Source: Carposina sasakii (lineage: Eukaryota; Arthropoda; Insecta; Lepidoptera; Carposinidae). From it: a stretch of DNA of 64,000 nucleotides. The stretch covers positions 496,001 to 560,000 of the forward strand of contig CP053157.1 in NCBI GenBank assembly GCA_014607495.2, given 5' to 3'. The notes under the pieces are model-generated. The model was not told where the DNA came from. It was given only the letters and a program-made list of their open reading frames with translations, and did no database searches. The translations under genes were made by a program, and so were the position numbers. Position 1 is the first letter of the stretch. The number at the start of each line of letters is the position of its first letter. Below, one piece after another: positions 33,130 to 43,145 of the stretch.

Positions 33130-33570
33130 GTATTTCTGGTAACTTAAATACTTAGCGTCTTACATTCTCACCATTAAATATGTATAGGTACTTATTTTTA
33201 ATTAAATAGATTTTTTAAACTATTATTGAGTTCAGACTCACCGTCCGGTAAAACAAATTATAAAAAAGTGAATTTTCCGTTTCTTAAAAAGCAGCCATTG
33301 TCTATTATTTTTCTGTCGCATTATTTGTTTTTTCGCAACTTGGATTTTCAAATTTCAGCCCATTATTTTATTGAATTTTTTAAGTCATTCAAAGTTACTA
33401 CTTACTACAGAGTACTATCCACAGACAACGTTTTTCGTGTAACGTAAAGTTTAGATTTCCGGTTTTCTCAAAATCCTCCCATAGTGCTTCCTTATACTTT
33501 CCAAAATCCTCCCTTATACTTTGCAATGAACATTGTGAAATTTCAACTAAATATCTTCTAATTAATATAA
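33130..33570. other. No recognisable feature
   Basis: A 73-codon plus frame at 33226-33447 is rich in F, Y and K, as AT-rich non-coding sequence gives by chance. Confidence 0.35.
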
Positions 33571-33573
33571 TTG

Positions 33574-33681
33574 ACCCGGTGGCTTAGTGGTTATAGCGGC
33601 TGGCATGGTTTGCAGCGGTCGTGGGTTCGATTCCCACTCGGGTGAAGAATTTCTTCCATTTTCTTTATTAATAATTTTATA
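33574..33681 (+). mobile_element. tRNA-derived SINE (family C)
   Basis: The head ACCCGGTGGCTTAGTGGTTA has an A-box (TGGCTTAGTGG) and is followed by B-box GGGTTCGATTCCC (33623-33635). The tail is GAATTTCTTCCATTTTC plus TTTATTAATAATTTTATA. About 108 bp. Confidence 0.75.
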
Positions 33682-33689
33682 AAATATCT

Positions 33690-34102
33690 TCTGTCTATCC
33701 TTTTTCGTACTTCTAACTATATTTGTGCAAAATTTGAAGAAGATTAGTTGAATAAATAAAGCGTGAAGGGGTAACAAACAATAAACAAATGCAATACTTT
33801 CATTTACCACGTCAATTCAGTCATGAACCACTTCATTCATTTAGTATATAAGGAAGTAAGGATAAGGATGGAACATAATAAATAAATAGATATTTTATAA
33901 AAATTGGGTACCTAATCGGAATAGATTTTCTATCCATCCAGTGAAGTGAGCAGAGTAGCTACCTGTGTAATATCACTGGTGATAACCCCTCTGTTCTCAC
34001 TATTCTATGGTCATGAGTGATTCTGTGACAAAACCATACCGTTTGTTTAAATCACACCTTACTTGTACTCGTACTAAGTTAGGATAACCGTTATAAGAAA
34101 TA
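33690..34102. other. No recognisable feature
   Basis: AT-rich flank left of the second LTR element. Confidence 0.35.
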
Positions 34103-34106
34103 TATA

Positions 34107-34542
34107 TGTCGGAGATCAAGATGTCATATCCTACAGTCGGATCTCCAACGCCATCTATTTTCAATCGTTGAAGTTAGAAACGTCAAGTCGACAGCTATCA
34201 CTGACTTGAGGACAGCTGTCACTTGGGTAAAGACAAGACAGAGTACTGAGAGGGCGCCACTGTAGATTTACAACGACCACCGGGTCGTTTGAATGGAGCC
34301 GGAGGGTATTCTGTCTTGCTGGTTGCGTCTGTCGAGCGAAGCACGGGTGCTAATCAGCCTCTGTCTTGTACTTACCACGTTTCTACGTTATCCGCTAGAA
34401 TCCTAGTAATCTTGTGCGTAGATACAGTGAAAGTGTTTGTGATTCCTAATTAAGCTTGTTTACTACACGCCGCATTCTTTATTTCGGATTTTGGAAGATG
34501 TCGGACACACCTAACGGCACGCCACTCGACCCATCTACGTCA
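34107..34542 (+). repeat. Left terminal repeat (LTR)
   Basis: 436 bp, TGTCGGAGATCAAGATGTCA to CCCATCTACGTCA. An ATG that looks like the gag start (34498) lies inside the repeat. A shorter LTR ending TACTACA at 34467 is possible; the right copy would then carry the first 70 or so bases of the interior as well. No clear tRNA primer site follows either end. Confidence 0.75.
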
Positions 34543-35535
34543 TCAGGCGTGGGATGCAACCCGGATCACCCACATGAAACACGTGCTTCAAATAGTGACT
34601 CGAGCGAAGAAAAAATGGCGTCTTCTCTTCGAGCAACAAAATCAAAATTTTCTGGCGTTGGTGCAAGCAATAAAACTACCTGCATCTTCGGACTCTATTC
34701 GCCTTCCTGATTTCGACCCAGAGAAAAGAGACATCGACGCCCGAGCTTGGATAACGACCGCGGACATGTGTATCACAGATCGACATCGCCATGGATCTTC
34801 TCTGATGATCGCGTTAAGCACGCACTCAAGGGCGAAGCATCATCTTGGCTGTCTTCAATATCGTTTCCTAATATGACGTGGGCCGATTTTAAGGAGCTTT
34901 TCGTAGCAAGGTATGACTGTCCTGAAACTGCTGCTTCCTTTCTCATCAGTATGCACGACAAGAAACCGAGAGATAACGAGTGCCTGGCCTCATACGCCGC
35001 TACCCTCATAACATCCTTAATGGCAAGGTGGAATGGACTGACTACAGAACAGATAGCAATAGCCACTGTCTTAGCTCATATTTCAAACAAGAGACACGTG
35101 TTCAGAGGATTGCTATAACGACTGACATCAAGACGCGTAACCATTTACAAAAGGAACTGAAGGCTGTCTCGTTCCTGAAGAGAAGTTATTCATCAAGTAT
35201 TCATCGTGATGGACCCGACCTAAAAAGAAACCGACCTAATGGATCTGCTGTGACCATCAAGTGCTTTAATTGTGGACAACTAGGCCACAAATCTCTTCAA
35301 TGTCGCAACAAAGCCAATTCGAAGAAGCAAGATGACCGGTCCAAACACAGGTCCTTTCACGGGGACCATAACTCGACCAACCAACCTACAGGGAGAACCG
35401 ATCGCATCACCTGCTTCAACTGCCGGGAACAAGGCCACTATGCATCCGACTGCCCGAAGAGGAGGAAATCAAGGAGGGGAACAACGGTACCGGCGGCGGC
35501 ACTGGAACTGGTCCAGCTAAGGAAAAGCGAGTAGA
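34498..35535 (+). pseudogene. gag polyprotein, frameshifted
   Basis: Begins MSDTPNGTPLDPSTS and changes frame at least three times (near 34600, 34790 and 35100). Recognisable pieces are LPDFDPEKRDIDARAW, then SSWLSSISFPNMTWADFKEL (the retrotransposon gag core), and a C-terminal region with two CCHC zinc knuckles: CFNCGQLGHKSLQC near 35262 and CFNCREQGHYASDC near 35411. Two knuckles plus a gag core is the capsid/nucleocapsid layout of Ty3/gypsy elements. It would coat and package element RNA, but this copy is broken. Confidence 0.8.
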
Positions 35536-35579
35536 CGTGTGCATTGTGAATGCGCCTTCGGGGTTCTCTGCGTCACTCT

Positions 35580-35715
35580 GGTGAGTCATTCCCATTTACT
35601 TACGACTCAGGTTCAGAGTGTTCCTTAGTTAAAGAATCGATTGCTTTGAAATTTAGTGGTAAGCGAATTTATGACAATGTTTCTATGACTGGTATAGGAC
35701 AAACTTCTATAGCCT
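35580..35715 (+). pseudogene. Aspartic protease fragment 1
   Basis: A short frame with FPFTYDSGSECSLVKES, which holds the D-S-G catalytic triad of retropepsins, and then MTGIGQTSI. It is separated from gag by a frameshift and cut at about 35715, where RT sequence begins in mid-domain. The flap and the second half of the protease are missing. Confidence 0.75.
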
Positions 35716-35985
35716 CGTACATGCTCTAGGCGATCTCGTGAACAAGTACGTTGTAGTGTACATGGATGACGTGCTAGTTGTGGCCAGTAACATCGACGAA
35801 GCTTTCGATAGACTAAAGGTAGTATTAGAAGTTCTTTCTGGAAGGGATTTTCGTTAAATCCTAAAAAGTGCTCATTCCTGAAAGAAAAAGTAGAGTACCT
35901 AGGCTTCGAGGTGCGCCGAGGTCAAATTCGTCTGAATCACGAAAGATAGTTGCACTTACCGCTTTACCACCGACCGGCGCTCTTA
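35716..35985 (+). pseudogene. Reverse transcriptase fragment 1 (YMDD)
   Basis: Encodes LGDLVNKYVVVYMDDVLV with the catalytic YMDD at 35759-35770. After a frame change it continues CSFLKEKVEYLGFEVRRGQI, the standard continuation of gypsy RT (palm, motifs 5 and 6). Only about 90 residues of RT are left, entered and left abruptly, so it is inactive. Confidence 0.8.
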
Positions 35986-36460
35986 ATAATCAAGGTAGAT
36001 TTTATGATTTTCATTTTGAATCGAGTGCTGAGTGTTCACTAATAAAAGAAAGCGTTGCATCAAGTTTCAATGGTAAAAGAATTGCTAAAACTGTCTCTCT
36101 AACGGGAATTGGTCAAACCAGTGTATTCAGCACCCAGCAAATACTGTGTAATGTTGAAATTAATGATTATTGTTTAGAACTTTTATTACATGTTTTACCC
36201 GATGTGTATATGCGTAGTGATATTATGCTAGGTCGTGAAATATTGAGTCAAGGCTTCGTTATTAACTTGTCAACAAATAATTTTAGCATTTCAAAACAAA
36301 ATAATTTGACAGTTTTAAATTGTGACGTTTTAACCGATTCTAGTATCAGTAACGACTTTAGTAATGTTGACACAGATATACCCTCTTGTAAAAAGTCAGA
36401 TCTTTTAACTATTTTAGGTGAATATTCCAGTTATTTTACAACAGTTTGCCAAAAACTCGT
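35986..36460 (+). pseudogene. Aspartic protease fragment 2, active site altered
   Basis: A second and longer protease copy. FHFESSAECSLIKES aligns with YDSGSECSLVKES of fragment 1, but the catalytic D-S-G reads E-S-S, so it is dead. Downstream come VSLTGIGQTSVFSTQQILC and PDVYMRSDIMLGREILSQGF, the second protease half, and then the linker toward RT. It belongs to a related but distinct element. Confidence 0.8.
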
Positions 36461-36706
36461 GTAACTACAGGTGAACTCGAAATTCGATTAATTGATCCGA
36501 AGTATAGAGGTCCTTTTAGGGTATCGGAGGTACTTGAAGGTAATCGTTATGTTCTTAAAGCCCTTAATTCCAATAGAACCTATAAGTACGCACATGACAG
36601 ACTTAGGCGAATGCCTGCGAATGACATTACCAATGACATGCTGACATGTGACCGTGATGATAATCTGTGCGAACTTGACGGGGATGGACCGTCATGTTCA
36701 AATTAA
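36461..36706 (+). pseudogene. Integrase C-terminal fragment 1
   Basis: A frame with RLIDPKYRGPFRVSEVLEGN, then a RTYKYAHDRLRRMP step, ending in an acidic tail and a stop at 36704. The pattern K.RGPF.V..VL..NRY is the chromodomain-like/GPY end of gypsy integrases. The catalytic core is missing; it is fused directly after protease fragment 2. Confidence 0.8.
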
Positions 36707-36724
36707 TGTTGAGTTGACTGATTG

Positions 36725-36905
36725 AGAGTGGTTTACGGATACCGGATAGAGGTATTCAAGAGTCACTGGATGGAAGTGACTAGACTGGTATACGGAAGCT
36801 GGATGGAAGTTTCTAAGAGTCACTGGATGGAAGTGACTAGACTGGTTTACGGAAGCTGGATGGAAGTTTCCAAGAGTTGCTAGATTGAGGCAACTAGACT
36901 TACTT
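36725..36905. repeat. 57-bp tandem array 3' of integrase end 1
   Basis: About three imperfect units sharing AGTCACTGGATGGAAGTGAC and TACGGAAGCTGGATGGAAGT. Its position right after the integrase stop suggests the 3' untranslated part of the donor element. Confidence 0.75.
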
Positions 36906-36954
36906 GACTGACGTTACTCTATATGGATTGTGTATACTGTAGCCTTGTTTGGAA

Positions 36955-37098
36955 TTATTTACCTTGTGTGTGCCATGCCGTTTGTTTAAAGAACGCCAGT
37001 TCAGTTTATCAGCGGGCTATAGCAAAAGCTTTAGGTGAATTAGCTCATAGTTATATTGTTTCTTACATTGATGACCTGCTGGTATTGTGTTCATTAAG
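36955..37098 (+). pseudogene. Reverse transcriptase fragment 2 (YIDD)
   Basis: Encodes NASSVYQRAIAKALGELAHS followed by SYIDDLLVL, with the catalytic box at 37064-37075. It covers the same RT region as fragment 1 but with YIDD instead of YMDD, so it comes from a different element copy. About 45 residues only. Confidence 0.8.
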
Positions 37099-37305
37099 AA
37101 TGAAAAACGTAATCAAGTTAAACTAGATCCTAAATTTTAAGGACCGTATAAAATTTAATTGTTAGATGGTGATAGATACCGACTAAAATCTTTGTCTTCA
37201 AATCGAACCTACAAATATTCGCACGATCGGGTCCGTAGGGTGCCAGACCATCAAGTTCCTAGTAATTTTGATATCGAAATTAATGTGACCTCAGAGTCTA
37301 AATGA
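37099..37305 (+). pseudogene. Integrase C-terminal fragment 2
   Basis: KRNQVKLDPKF, an in-frame stop, then GPYK and a region with NRTYKYSHDRVRRVPDHQ, stopping at 37303. It is homologous to fragment 1 (RTYKYAHDRLRRMP) but diverged, and it carries a stop codon. Confidence 0.75.
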
Positions 37306-37394
37306 ATGAATTTTCATATGCGATGTACAAGTTACTGACCTTTTTTTTAAATTGTGACTTTGACAAACCCTTGACAGACAGTAGTATGTATTTG

Positions 37395-37590
37395 TGGCAG
37401 AACCGAAGGACCGAGTTTCTGCTGTAGCCGATGGACAGTGCTACATGTGTGTGTGTGGGAAACCGAAGGACCGTGTTTCCGTAGTAGGTAGCCGATGGAC
37501 TGTGCTACATGTGTGTGTTGGAAACCGAAGGACTGTGTTTCCATAGTAGATAGCCGAAGGACTGGCTATATGACTAACTGTTACTGTAAT
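37395..37590. repeat. 62-64-bp tandem array 3' of integrase end 2
   Basis: About three units sharing GAAACCGAAGGACCGTGTTT, TAGCCGATGGACTGTGCTAC and ATGTGTGTGT. It differs from the 57-bp array after integrase end 1. Confidence 0.8.
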
Positions 37591-37842
37591 GTTGACCGAA
37601 GGAAAGGTCTGACTGATTTAAACGTATGTGCGAGTCTGCTTATCTTTTATTTTTATGTCTTTACGTAAAGATTTTGGGAACTTGACGGTCGATGAGCGAT
37701 TTTGTGATTTCATGAACTATTGTAATAAGAAGTCTTTAAATTTAAGTTAAGGCAGAATGGCCGAGCGCAGATACTTCCTTGAGTTATCTTGTTCACAGAT
37801 TCATCGGTTCTACCCGAGGACGGGTAGTCTGTCAAATGGCCG

Positions 37843-38278
37843 TGTCGGAGATCAAGATGTCATATCCTACAGTCGGATCTCCAACGCCATCTATTTTCAA
37901 TCGTTGAAGTTAGAAACATCAAGTCGACAGCTATCACTGACTGGAGGACAGCTGTCACTTGGGTAAAGACAAGACAGAGTACTGAGAGGGCGCCACTGTA
38001 GATTTACAACGACCACCGGGTCGTTTGAATGGAGCCGGAGGGTATTCTGTCTTGCTGGTTGCGTCTGTCGAGCGAAGCACGGGTGCTAATCAGCCTCTGT
38101 CTTGTACTTACCACGTTTCTACGTTATCCGCTAGAATCCTAGTAATCTTGTGCGTAGATACAGTGAAAGTGTTTGTGATTCCTAATTAAGCTTGTTTACT
38201 ACACGCCGCATTCTTTATTTCGGATTTTGGAAGATGTCGGACACACCTAACGGCACGCCACTCGACCCATCTACGTCA
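37843..38278 (+). repeat. Right terminal repeat (LTR)
   Basis: 436 bp, differing from the left copy at about two positions (AAACATCAAG for AAACGTCAAG; ACTGGAGG for ACTTGAGG). It is followed by TATA. A convincing polypurine tract is not seen upstream. Confidence 0.8.
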
Positions 38279-38384
38279 TATATTTTAATCGACTTCAACC
38301 GAAGAACTTCAGAACTCGATTATATGCTATGTTGAGTGAAAAAACTTTTGAGCTAAGTATATTTAAGGGGCAAATACCCCCCAT

Positions 38385-38450
38385 GACAGTCTTGTGGCGT
38401 GCCCTGGGGGAGGCCTACGTCCAGCAGTGGACTGCAATATGCTGATGATG
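38385..38450 (+). repeat. RTE/SINE-A tail
   Basis: CAGTCTTGTGGCGTGCCCTG, GGAGGCCTACGTCCAGCAG, then ATGCTGATGATGAAGATGAT, a typical tail with its ATG repeat. Confidence 0.7.
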
Positions 38451-38639
38451 AAGATGATATTTAAGGGAAGGGAATTCAGTGCTGTGCAAGCTGAATAGTA
38501 TTTTATTACATCGTCACGAAAAGCGCTATTTCGTTTGTTTTAAGCACTGTGACCTATGTGCCAGTAGGTATCATGAAGAGTTATTTAAATATAATAAAAA
38601 CAGCATCAAAGAAATATGTTTTGTTACCGCTCTACTTCT

Positions 38640-39060
38640 GTAAGCGGTGATAGTACAATGGTTTAGACGTGCGCCTTACAAGCGGGGGCGTAGGTTCGAT
38701 ACCAGTCACGGGCCCGCATATAGTTTCTTTCGAAACTCACATTGCCAGAGATTTGGCATTTGTTTTACGGCCGGCTGCCTGCCTGACGCCAACCCGCCTC
38801 GGGTATAGCTAAGCGACAATTTTAGAAAAACCGTACATGAAATAAATACAGTGGCACAGGCCCGTGACTGGGATCGAACTTACGCTCTCTCTCCGGTCGT
38901 GTCGGCTTTTCGTCCCATCGGATTACAAGAGTAATGGAATAGACAGTGCGCCTGTATTTGCGCACACACTTGTGTACCTACTAAAATATCTCCTTCGTAC
39001 TTGGTTAATCTCAACGGAGAGCACCACCGTGACCGAAATACTATTGGAGACTCATTATCA
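38640..39060. repeat. Repeat R3 with two opposed tRNA-like heads
   Basis: A plus-strand tRNA-like head (38643-38715; GCGGTGATAGTACAATGG, B-box-like AGGTTCGATACC) and a minus-strand one (38850-38890; GTGACTGGGATCGAACTTAC). The reverse R3 body follows (GTGTCGGCTTTTCGTCCCAT, GCGCACACACTTGTGTAC). The repeat at 7060-7440 has a single head. Not a functional tRNA. Confidence 0.55.
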
Positions 39061-39480
39061 CTTCTGTTAGTTACTTAATCATCCTTACGGAAACATTTCC
39101 AATTGGAATTATCACCGGTTAAAAAGGGACCAGACTCCACCCCATACCACGTAAAAAGTTGATGTATAGCATGCACACTTCTGTCCATCCTGTGCATATA
39201 TATGTAATTTAACTAAACCTATCGCACAAACGGAAAAGTAATCTAACATGCCACAGCGCAAAAAATATCCAGTAAAATGAAGAGATTAAAAAAGCTTTCA
39301 CGTGAGTCCGGGAAAAATGCGAAAACACCCAAATAACTGAATAGCTGTTAAAATCAGGGATTCCGAAAAAATCCTTTGTCGGACTTAACTACGGAGGCTT
39401 CCTCTCCCTTGTTAAGTCCGTCAAATACCTCTCGCATTTCTCAAAGGGATTAAAATTTGTTTTCAATCAGGTTAAGGTTT
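39061..39480. other. Mostly featureless, one hairpin
   Basis: A hairpin TCGGACTTAAC...GTTAAGTCCG lies at 39379-39422. No gene. Confidence 0.4.
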
Positions 39481-39481
39481 T

Positions 39482-39556
39482 TCTTAGCTTTACCGGGATT
39501 CGAACCCAGGACCTATGGCGTCGCAGGCAGGGTCACTACCTACCAGTCGGCCGTTT
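39482..39556 (-). repeat. tRNA-derived SINE head (family B)
   Basis: Reverse B-box CGGGATTCGAACCCAGGACC, then CTATGGCGTCGCAGGCAGGG and ACCAGTCGGCCG. The body is lost. Confidence 0.65.
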
Positions 39557-39950
39557 TTTGCCCTTTTCAGGTAGAACTCGCAAACTTTGACTTTAAACAC
39601 CTCCACAGAGGGAGATTCGCGGATTGGCAATGGAAATTTTTTTCATAAAAAAATTCGGCCGTGGCAGGGAACTCGAATATAACGCCGTATTGCGCTCGGG
39701 TTCCCGAAGTGGTCTACCTGCAGAAGTGAAGAACATAAAACGTTCTGTATATTTTATCTTTTAACTCATTTCATATATTTTTTTAACCGACTTCATGTCA
39801 GTTAATTTTATGGAAATAAAGCGTAGAGAAGTAAAAAACTTACTTTTTTATTTATAATATTCATTGAGATTGGGATATCAATATTAATATGTAGCTTATA
39901 TAAAAGCCAGCGTAAAAAAAGTTATGTCAACATTCATCACTTGAAGCAAA

Positions 39951-40200
39951 CCTAAAGTACAAATGGTTCCTTTCCGTAATGAAGTCACACGGATTTTTAT
40001 CGAACTAAATAAAATGTTTGAACTGTTTTAGGATTATAGGGATACTAGCGCCAAAGTTTAGGACTACAGTTCGCACCTAAAGTACAAATAGTTCCTCTCC
40101 GTAATGAAATCACACGGATTTTTATCGAACTAAGCAAAATGTTTGGACTGCATCAATATTATAGGGACACTAGCGCCATGGTTTAGGACTACAGTTCGTA
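39951..40200. repeat. Tandem duplication, 2 x 125 bp
   Basis: Two direct copies beginning CCTAAAGTACAAATGG and CCTAAAGTACAAATAG, both containing CACACGGATTTTTATCGAAC and ending AGGACTACAGTTCG. They lie immediately left of the palindromic transposon. Confidence 0.85.
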
Positions 40201-40307
40201 ACATAGTGTAATAGTCCGGGAGGTAGCGTTGCATTTTTGATGGTGATTTTAGGCCGATCGATTTTGAGTGCAATTGATAGTTTAGATGAGGACATCAATT
40301 GAATTGA

Positions 40308-40625
40308 GCGTCAGCAGGCGCACTCAGGGTGGGGCGAGTGGGGAGAGAATTTCAAGTATGTCAAAAAAAAAAATCCAAAAATTATTTCTGTTCGTCCGAA
40401 AATTTGCACATCAGTAGTTTTAACAATAATAATAATTATAGAAACCGTCAGCTGTGAAGAAAATGGCGGGTTGTACGTCAGCAGGTTATATATACCTATA
40501 TTAAAAATAATTATTTTCATTTCATTTCCGGTCGAATGAAACTGATACAGGTTATTCTTTATGCTATAAAAATGATAAAAAAAAGCGTCAGCAGATCTAT
40601 CGATAGGGTAAAATCGTCAGCAAGG
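40308..40625. promoter_or_regulatory. Subterminal GTCAGCAG motif cluster, left arm
   Basis: GCGTCAGCAGG, CGTCAGCTG, ACGTCAGCAGG, GCGTCAGCAGA and CGTCAGCAAGG occur within about 310 bp of the left end and are mirrored at the right end. Clustered subterminal motifs of this sort often bind transposase (established for other DNA transposons; inferred here). Confidence 0.55.
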
Positions 40626-41333
40626 GGATTATATGTGCCGAGCAGGTATTCAATCCGAGTATGCATTAACCATCTATATTATTCAACTGACGACCTTCTC
40701 CCTGTCAATTACTCTGCTGATTCTTTTCTTCATTATATACATTGTTCAAATTATGCTTACGATCAATTTTCAAGCGACCTGAAATCAATTTGATTATAAA
40801 AATTCTCATTTTTTAGTCCAGTCAAATTAGCTACAAAAATAGGGGTAAGGTTACATTAATTCGCACCTTGCTAAAAATTTGCATGAATGTTGGAACACAT
40901 TACATACAATTTGTCAATTATCCACATCAATCCAATGTGTGGAAATTTTTTTATTGAAGGTCAAATGTTGCAAAAATCGGTTTTTTGAGTTTTCCAGCTA
41001 AACGGTAAGTTCTATCATGAAAATAGGTGAGACAAAAATTATTCATCATCCAATTATCTACAAAAATTGTTCATACACTTTTTTCCTAAGAATCGCCATT
41101 TCGGAGATATAGCGATGCAAAATGTTGAAAAAGTTGTGTTATTCATAATATGCACACGTTTCCGCGCCACCCGTGAGGTAGTGTACATGACGCGTTTTTT
41201 TTACGTGGTTTCCTCGGTAGGCCTATTCCACGATCTATTGTGGTTCTGTTGAGTTAAAAAACTATTTATTAAATTTAAAATGGTACTATAGTAAATGACA
41301 AGAGCGGTGTAAGTAATGAGTGAATTGAAAAAA

Positions 41334-42227
41334 TTATTCGTCTGATAGATACTCGTTTAATGGAACATAATCCATACTGTCTTGCACTTCTTCTCCTTCT
41401 TCTTCTTCTTCTTCTTCTTCCTGCTGGGTACAAATAAATTGTTCAAAGAGCGATGCATCAGATGTCTCCTCGCCTATATCGTAAGAATCCTCTTCTTCTG
41501 GCGATTGAACATTGGAGCACGATTGGCCTCGACAACTGATACATGCTAATGAACAAAACAACCCAACTTTTTTACAGCCGCATTTAGCATTACACCCCGT
41601 TTTGCAATTGCAAAAAATTGAATTGAGGAGTTTTTCCGGTGCAGGAGGGAGTAAAGTCTGAACTGGTTCCAATATATTGTCAATTAACTTCCAACCCCAG
41701 TCTTCTGGGTTTAGTTTATTACCGAGCCATACTTGAACTTGATAATATACCCGAAATAGATGTTGATAAGCAGAAGCAGAGGTTGGAGGAAGACAAGCTA
41801 ATTGTACTTGTTTTTTTTTATGCGTATTTTTTGCAAAAGATAAGTATCGAAACTTATCTAAGCACGTAATTTTTTTTGGAGCTCCGTAAACGGAAAGAAG
41901 AAAGCGAATTCCGTTGGTGATTACAGCTTGTGGAGTAGAGGTACTTTCTTTGAAAACGTCAGCACAATCAACTAAATCTTGTCTCTCAAACAATTTCAAA
42001 ACTGATTTTTTACCTCTCCTGAAAAATGCTGATGTCGTGTCGCAACCAGTTACTGCATGTAGAAATAAGATATGATTTTGGCATTTTGAAAAAGCAGATA
42101 AACTCTTGGATGAATATATTTTTGATTGTTGTTCAGCTTTCCCAGGTTTAAAAAATAAATAATTTTTTCGGTTGGCGTTCGGCGCAAGCTGATAATGATG
42201 CTGATGTCCTGATAGTTGAAACAGCAA
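41334..42227 (-). pseudogene. PIN/XPG-like nuclease with cysteine-cluster, C-terminal part (left arm)
   Basis: An open minus-strand frame of 297 codons. The genuine protein part begins around KPGKAEQQSKIYSSKSLSAF. It then has FLHAVTGCDTTSAFF (a GCDTTS box like the acidic/metal region of FEN1/XPG nucleases), a helical middle region, and the cysteine cluster CNCKTGCNAKCGCKKVGLFC continuing to SLACISCRGQSC (CXC/tesmin-like). The C-terminus is acidic with a glutamate run. The N-terminal half of the gene is missing, and the first 30 or so codons of this frame are out of phase with the ancestral one. Probably a transposase-associated nuclease; no longer functional by itself. Confidence 0.7.
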
Positions 42228-43145
42228 TAGAACAATTTAACTCGACAAATCCAACTATTGTTGTTGGTGAAGATGTTGATTTGTTGGTATTACTTACTGC
42301 TCGAACGCCAACCGAAAAAATTATTTATTTTTTAAACCTGGAAAGCTGAACAACAATCAAAAATATATTCATCCAAGAGTTTATCTGCTTTTTCAAAATG
42401 CCAAAATCATATCTTATTTCTACATGCAGTAACTGGTTGCGACACGACATCAGCATTTTTCAGGAGAGGTAAAAAATCAGTTTTGAAATTGTTTGAGAGA
42501 CAAGATTTAGTTGATTGTGCTGACGTTTTCAAAGAAAGTACCTCTACTCCACAAGCTGTAATCACCAACGGAATTCGCTTTCTTCTTTCCGTTTACGGAG
42601 CTCCAAAAAAAATTACGTGCTTAGATAAGTTTCGATACTTATCTTTTGCAAAAAATACGCATAAAAAAAAACAAGTACAATTAGCTTGTCTTCCTCCAAC
42701 CTCTGCTTCTGCTTATCAACATCTATTTCGGGTATATTATCAAGTTCAAGTATGGCTCGGTAATAAACTAAACCCAGAAGACTGGGGTTGGAAGTTAATT
42801 GACAATATATTGGAACCAGTTCAGACTTTACTCCCTCCTGCACCGGAAAAACTCCTCAATTCAATTTTTTGCAATTGCAAAACGGGGTGTAATGCTAAAT
42901 GCGGCTGTAAAAAAGTTGGGTTGTTTTGTTCATTAGCATGTATCAGTTGTCGAGGCCAATCGTGCTCCAATGTTCAATCGCCAGAAGAAGAGGATTCTTA
43001 CGATATAGGCGAGGAAACATCTGATGCATCGCTCTTTGAACAATTTATTTGTACCCAGCAGGAAGAAGAAGAAGAAGAAGAAGGAGAAGAAGTGCAAGAC
43101 AGTATGGATTATGTTCCATTAAACGAGTATCTATCAGACGAATAA
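42182..43145 (+). pseudogene. PIN/XPG-like nuclease with cysteine-cluster, C-terminal part (right arm plus spacer)
   Basis: The same gene as in the left arm, extended upstream by the 120-bp spacer, which encodes DNDADVLIVETA and VVGEDVDLLVLLTAR. The acidic EDxDLLVLL box together with HAVTGCDTTSAFF is the expected order of metal-binding motifs in a PIN/FEN-like fold. Then comes the long open stretch from 42483 with the cysteine cluster and acidic end. A one-base deletion near 42345 (GGAAAG for GGGAAAG) and an older frame change break the reading frame. It differs from the left arm by little more than a shorter glutamate run. Confidence 0.7.

Larger units (their letters stand above)
34103..38282 (+). 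mobile_element. Scrambled Ty3/gypsy-like LTR element
   Basis: Two 436-bp direct repeats (34107 and 37843) bound a 3.3-kb interior. TATA stands on both outer sides, a possible 4-bp target duplication. The interior is not in the usual gag-PR-RT-RH-IN order. It runs gag, protease piece 1, RT piece 1, protease piece 2, integrase end 1, a tandem array, RT piece 2, integrase end 2, another tandem array. RNase H and the integrase core are absent. The terminal repeats differ at about two sites, so the mosaic is young. It cannot replicate alone. Confidence 0.8.

Noticed and set aside
39379..39422. Possible structured RNA or ribozyme hairpin
   Set aside because: Only one short stem (11 bp) without any conserved catalytic motif or second copy.
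41639..41869. 76-codon frame present in both arms of the palindrome (also 42613-42843)
   Set aside because: It is the antisense shadow of the nuclease-like coding region.
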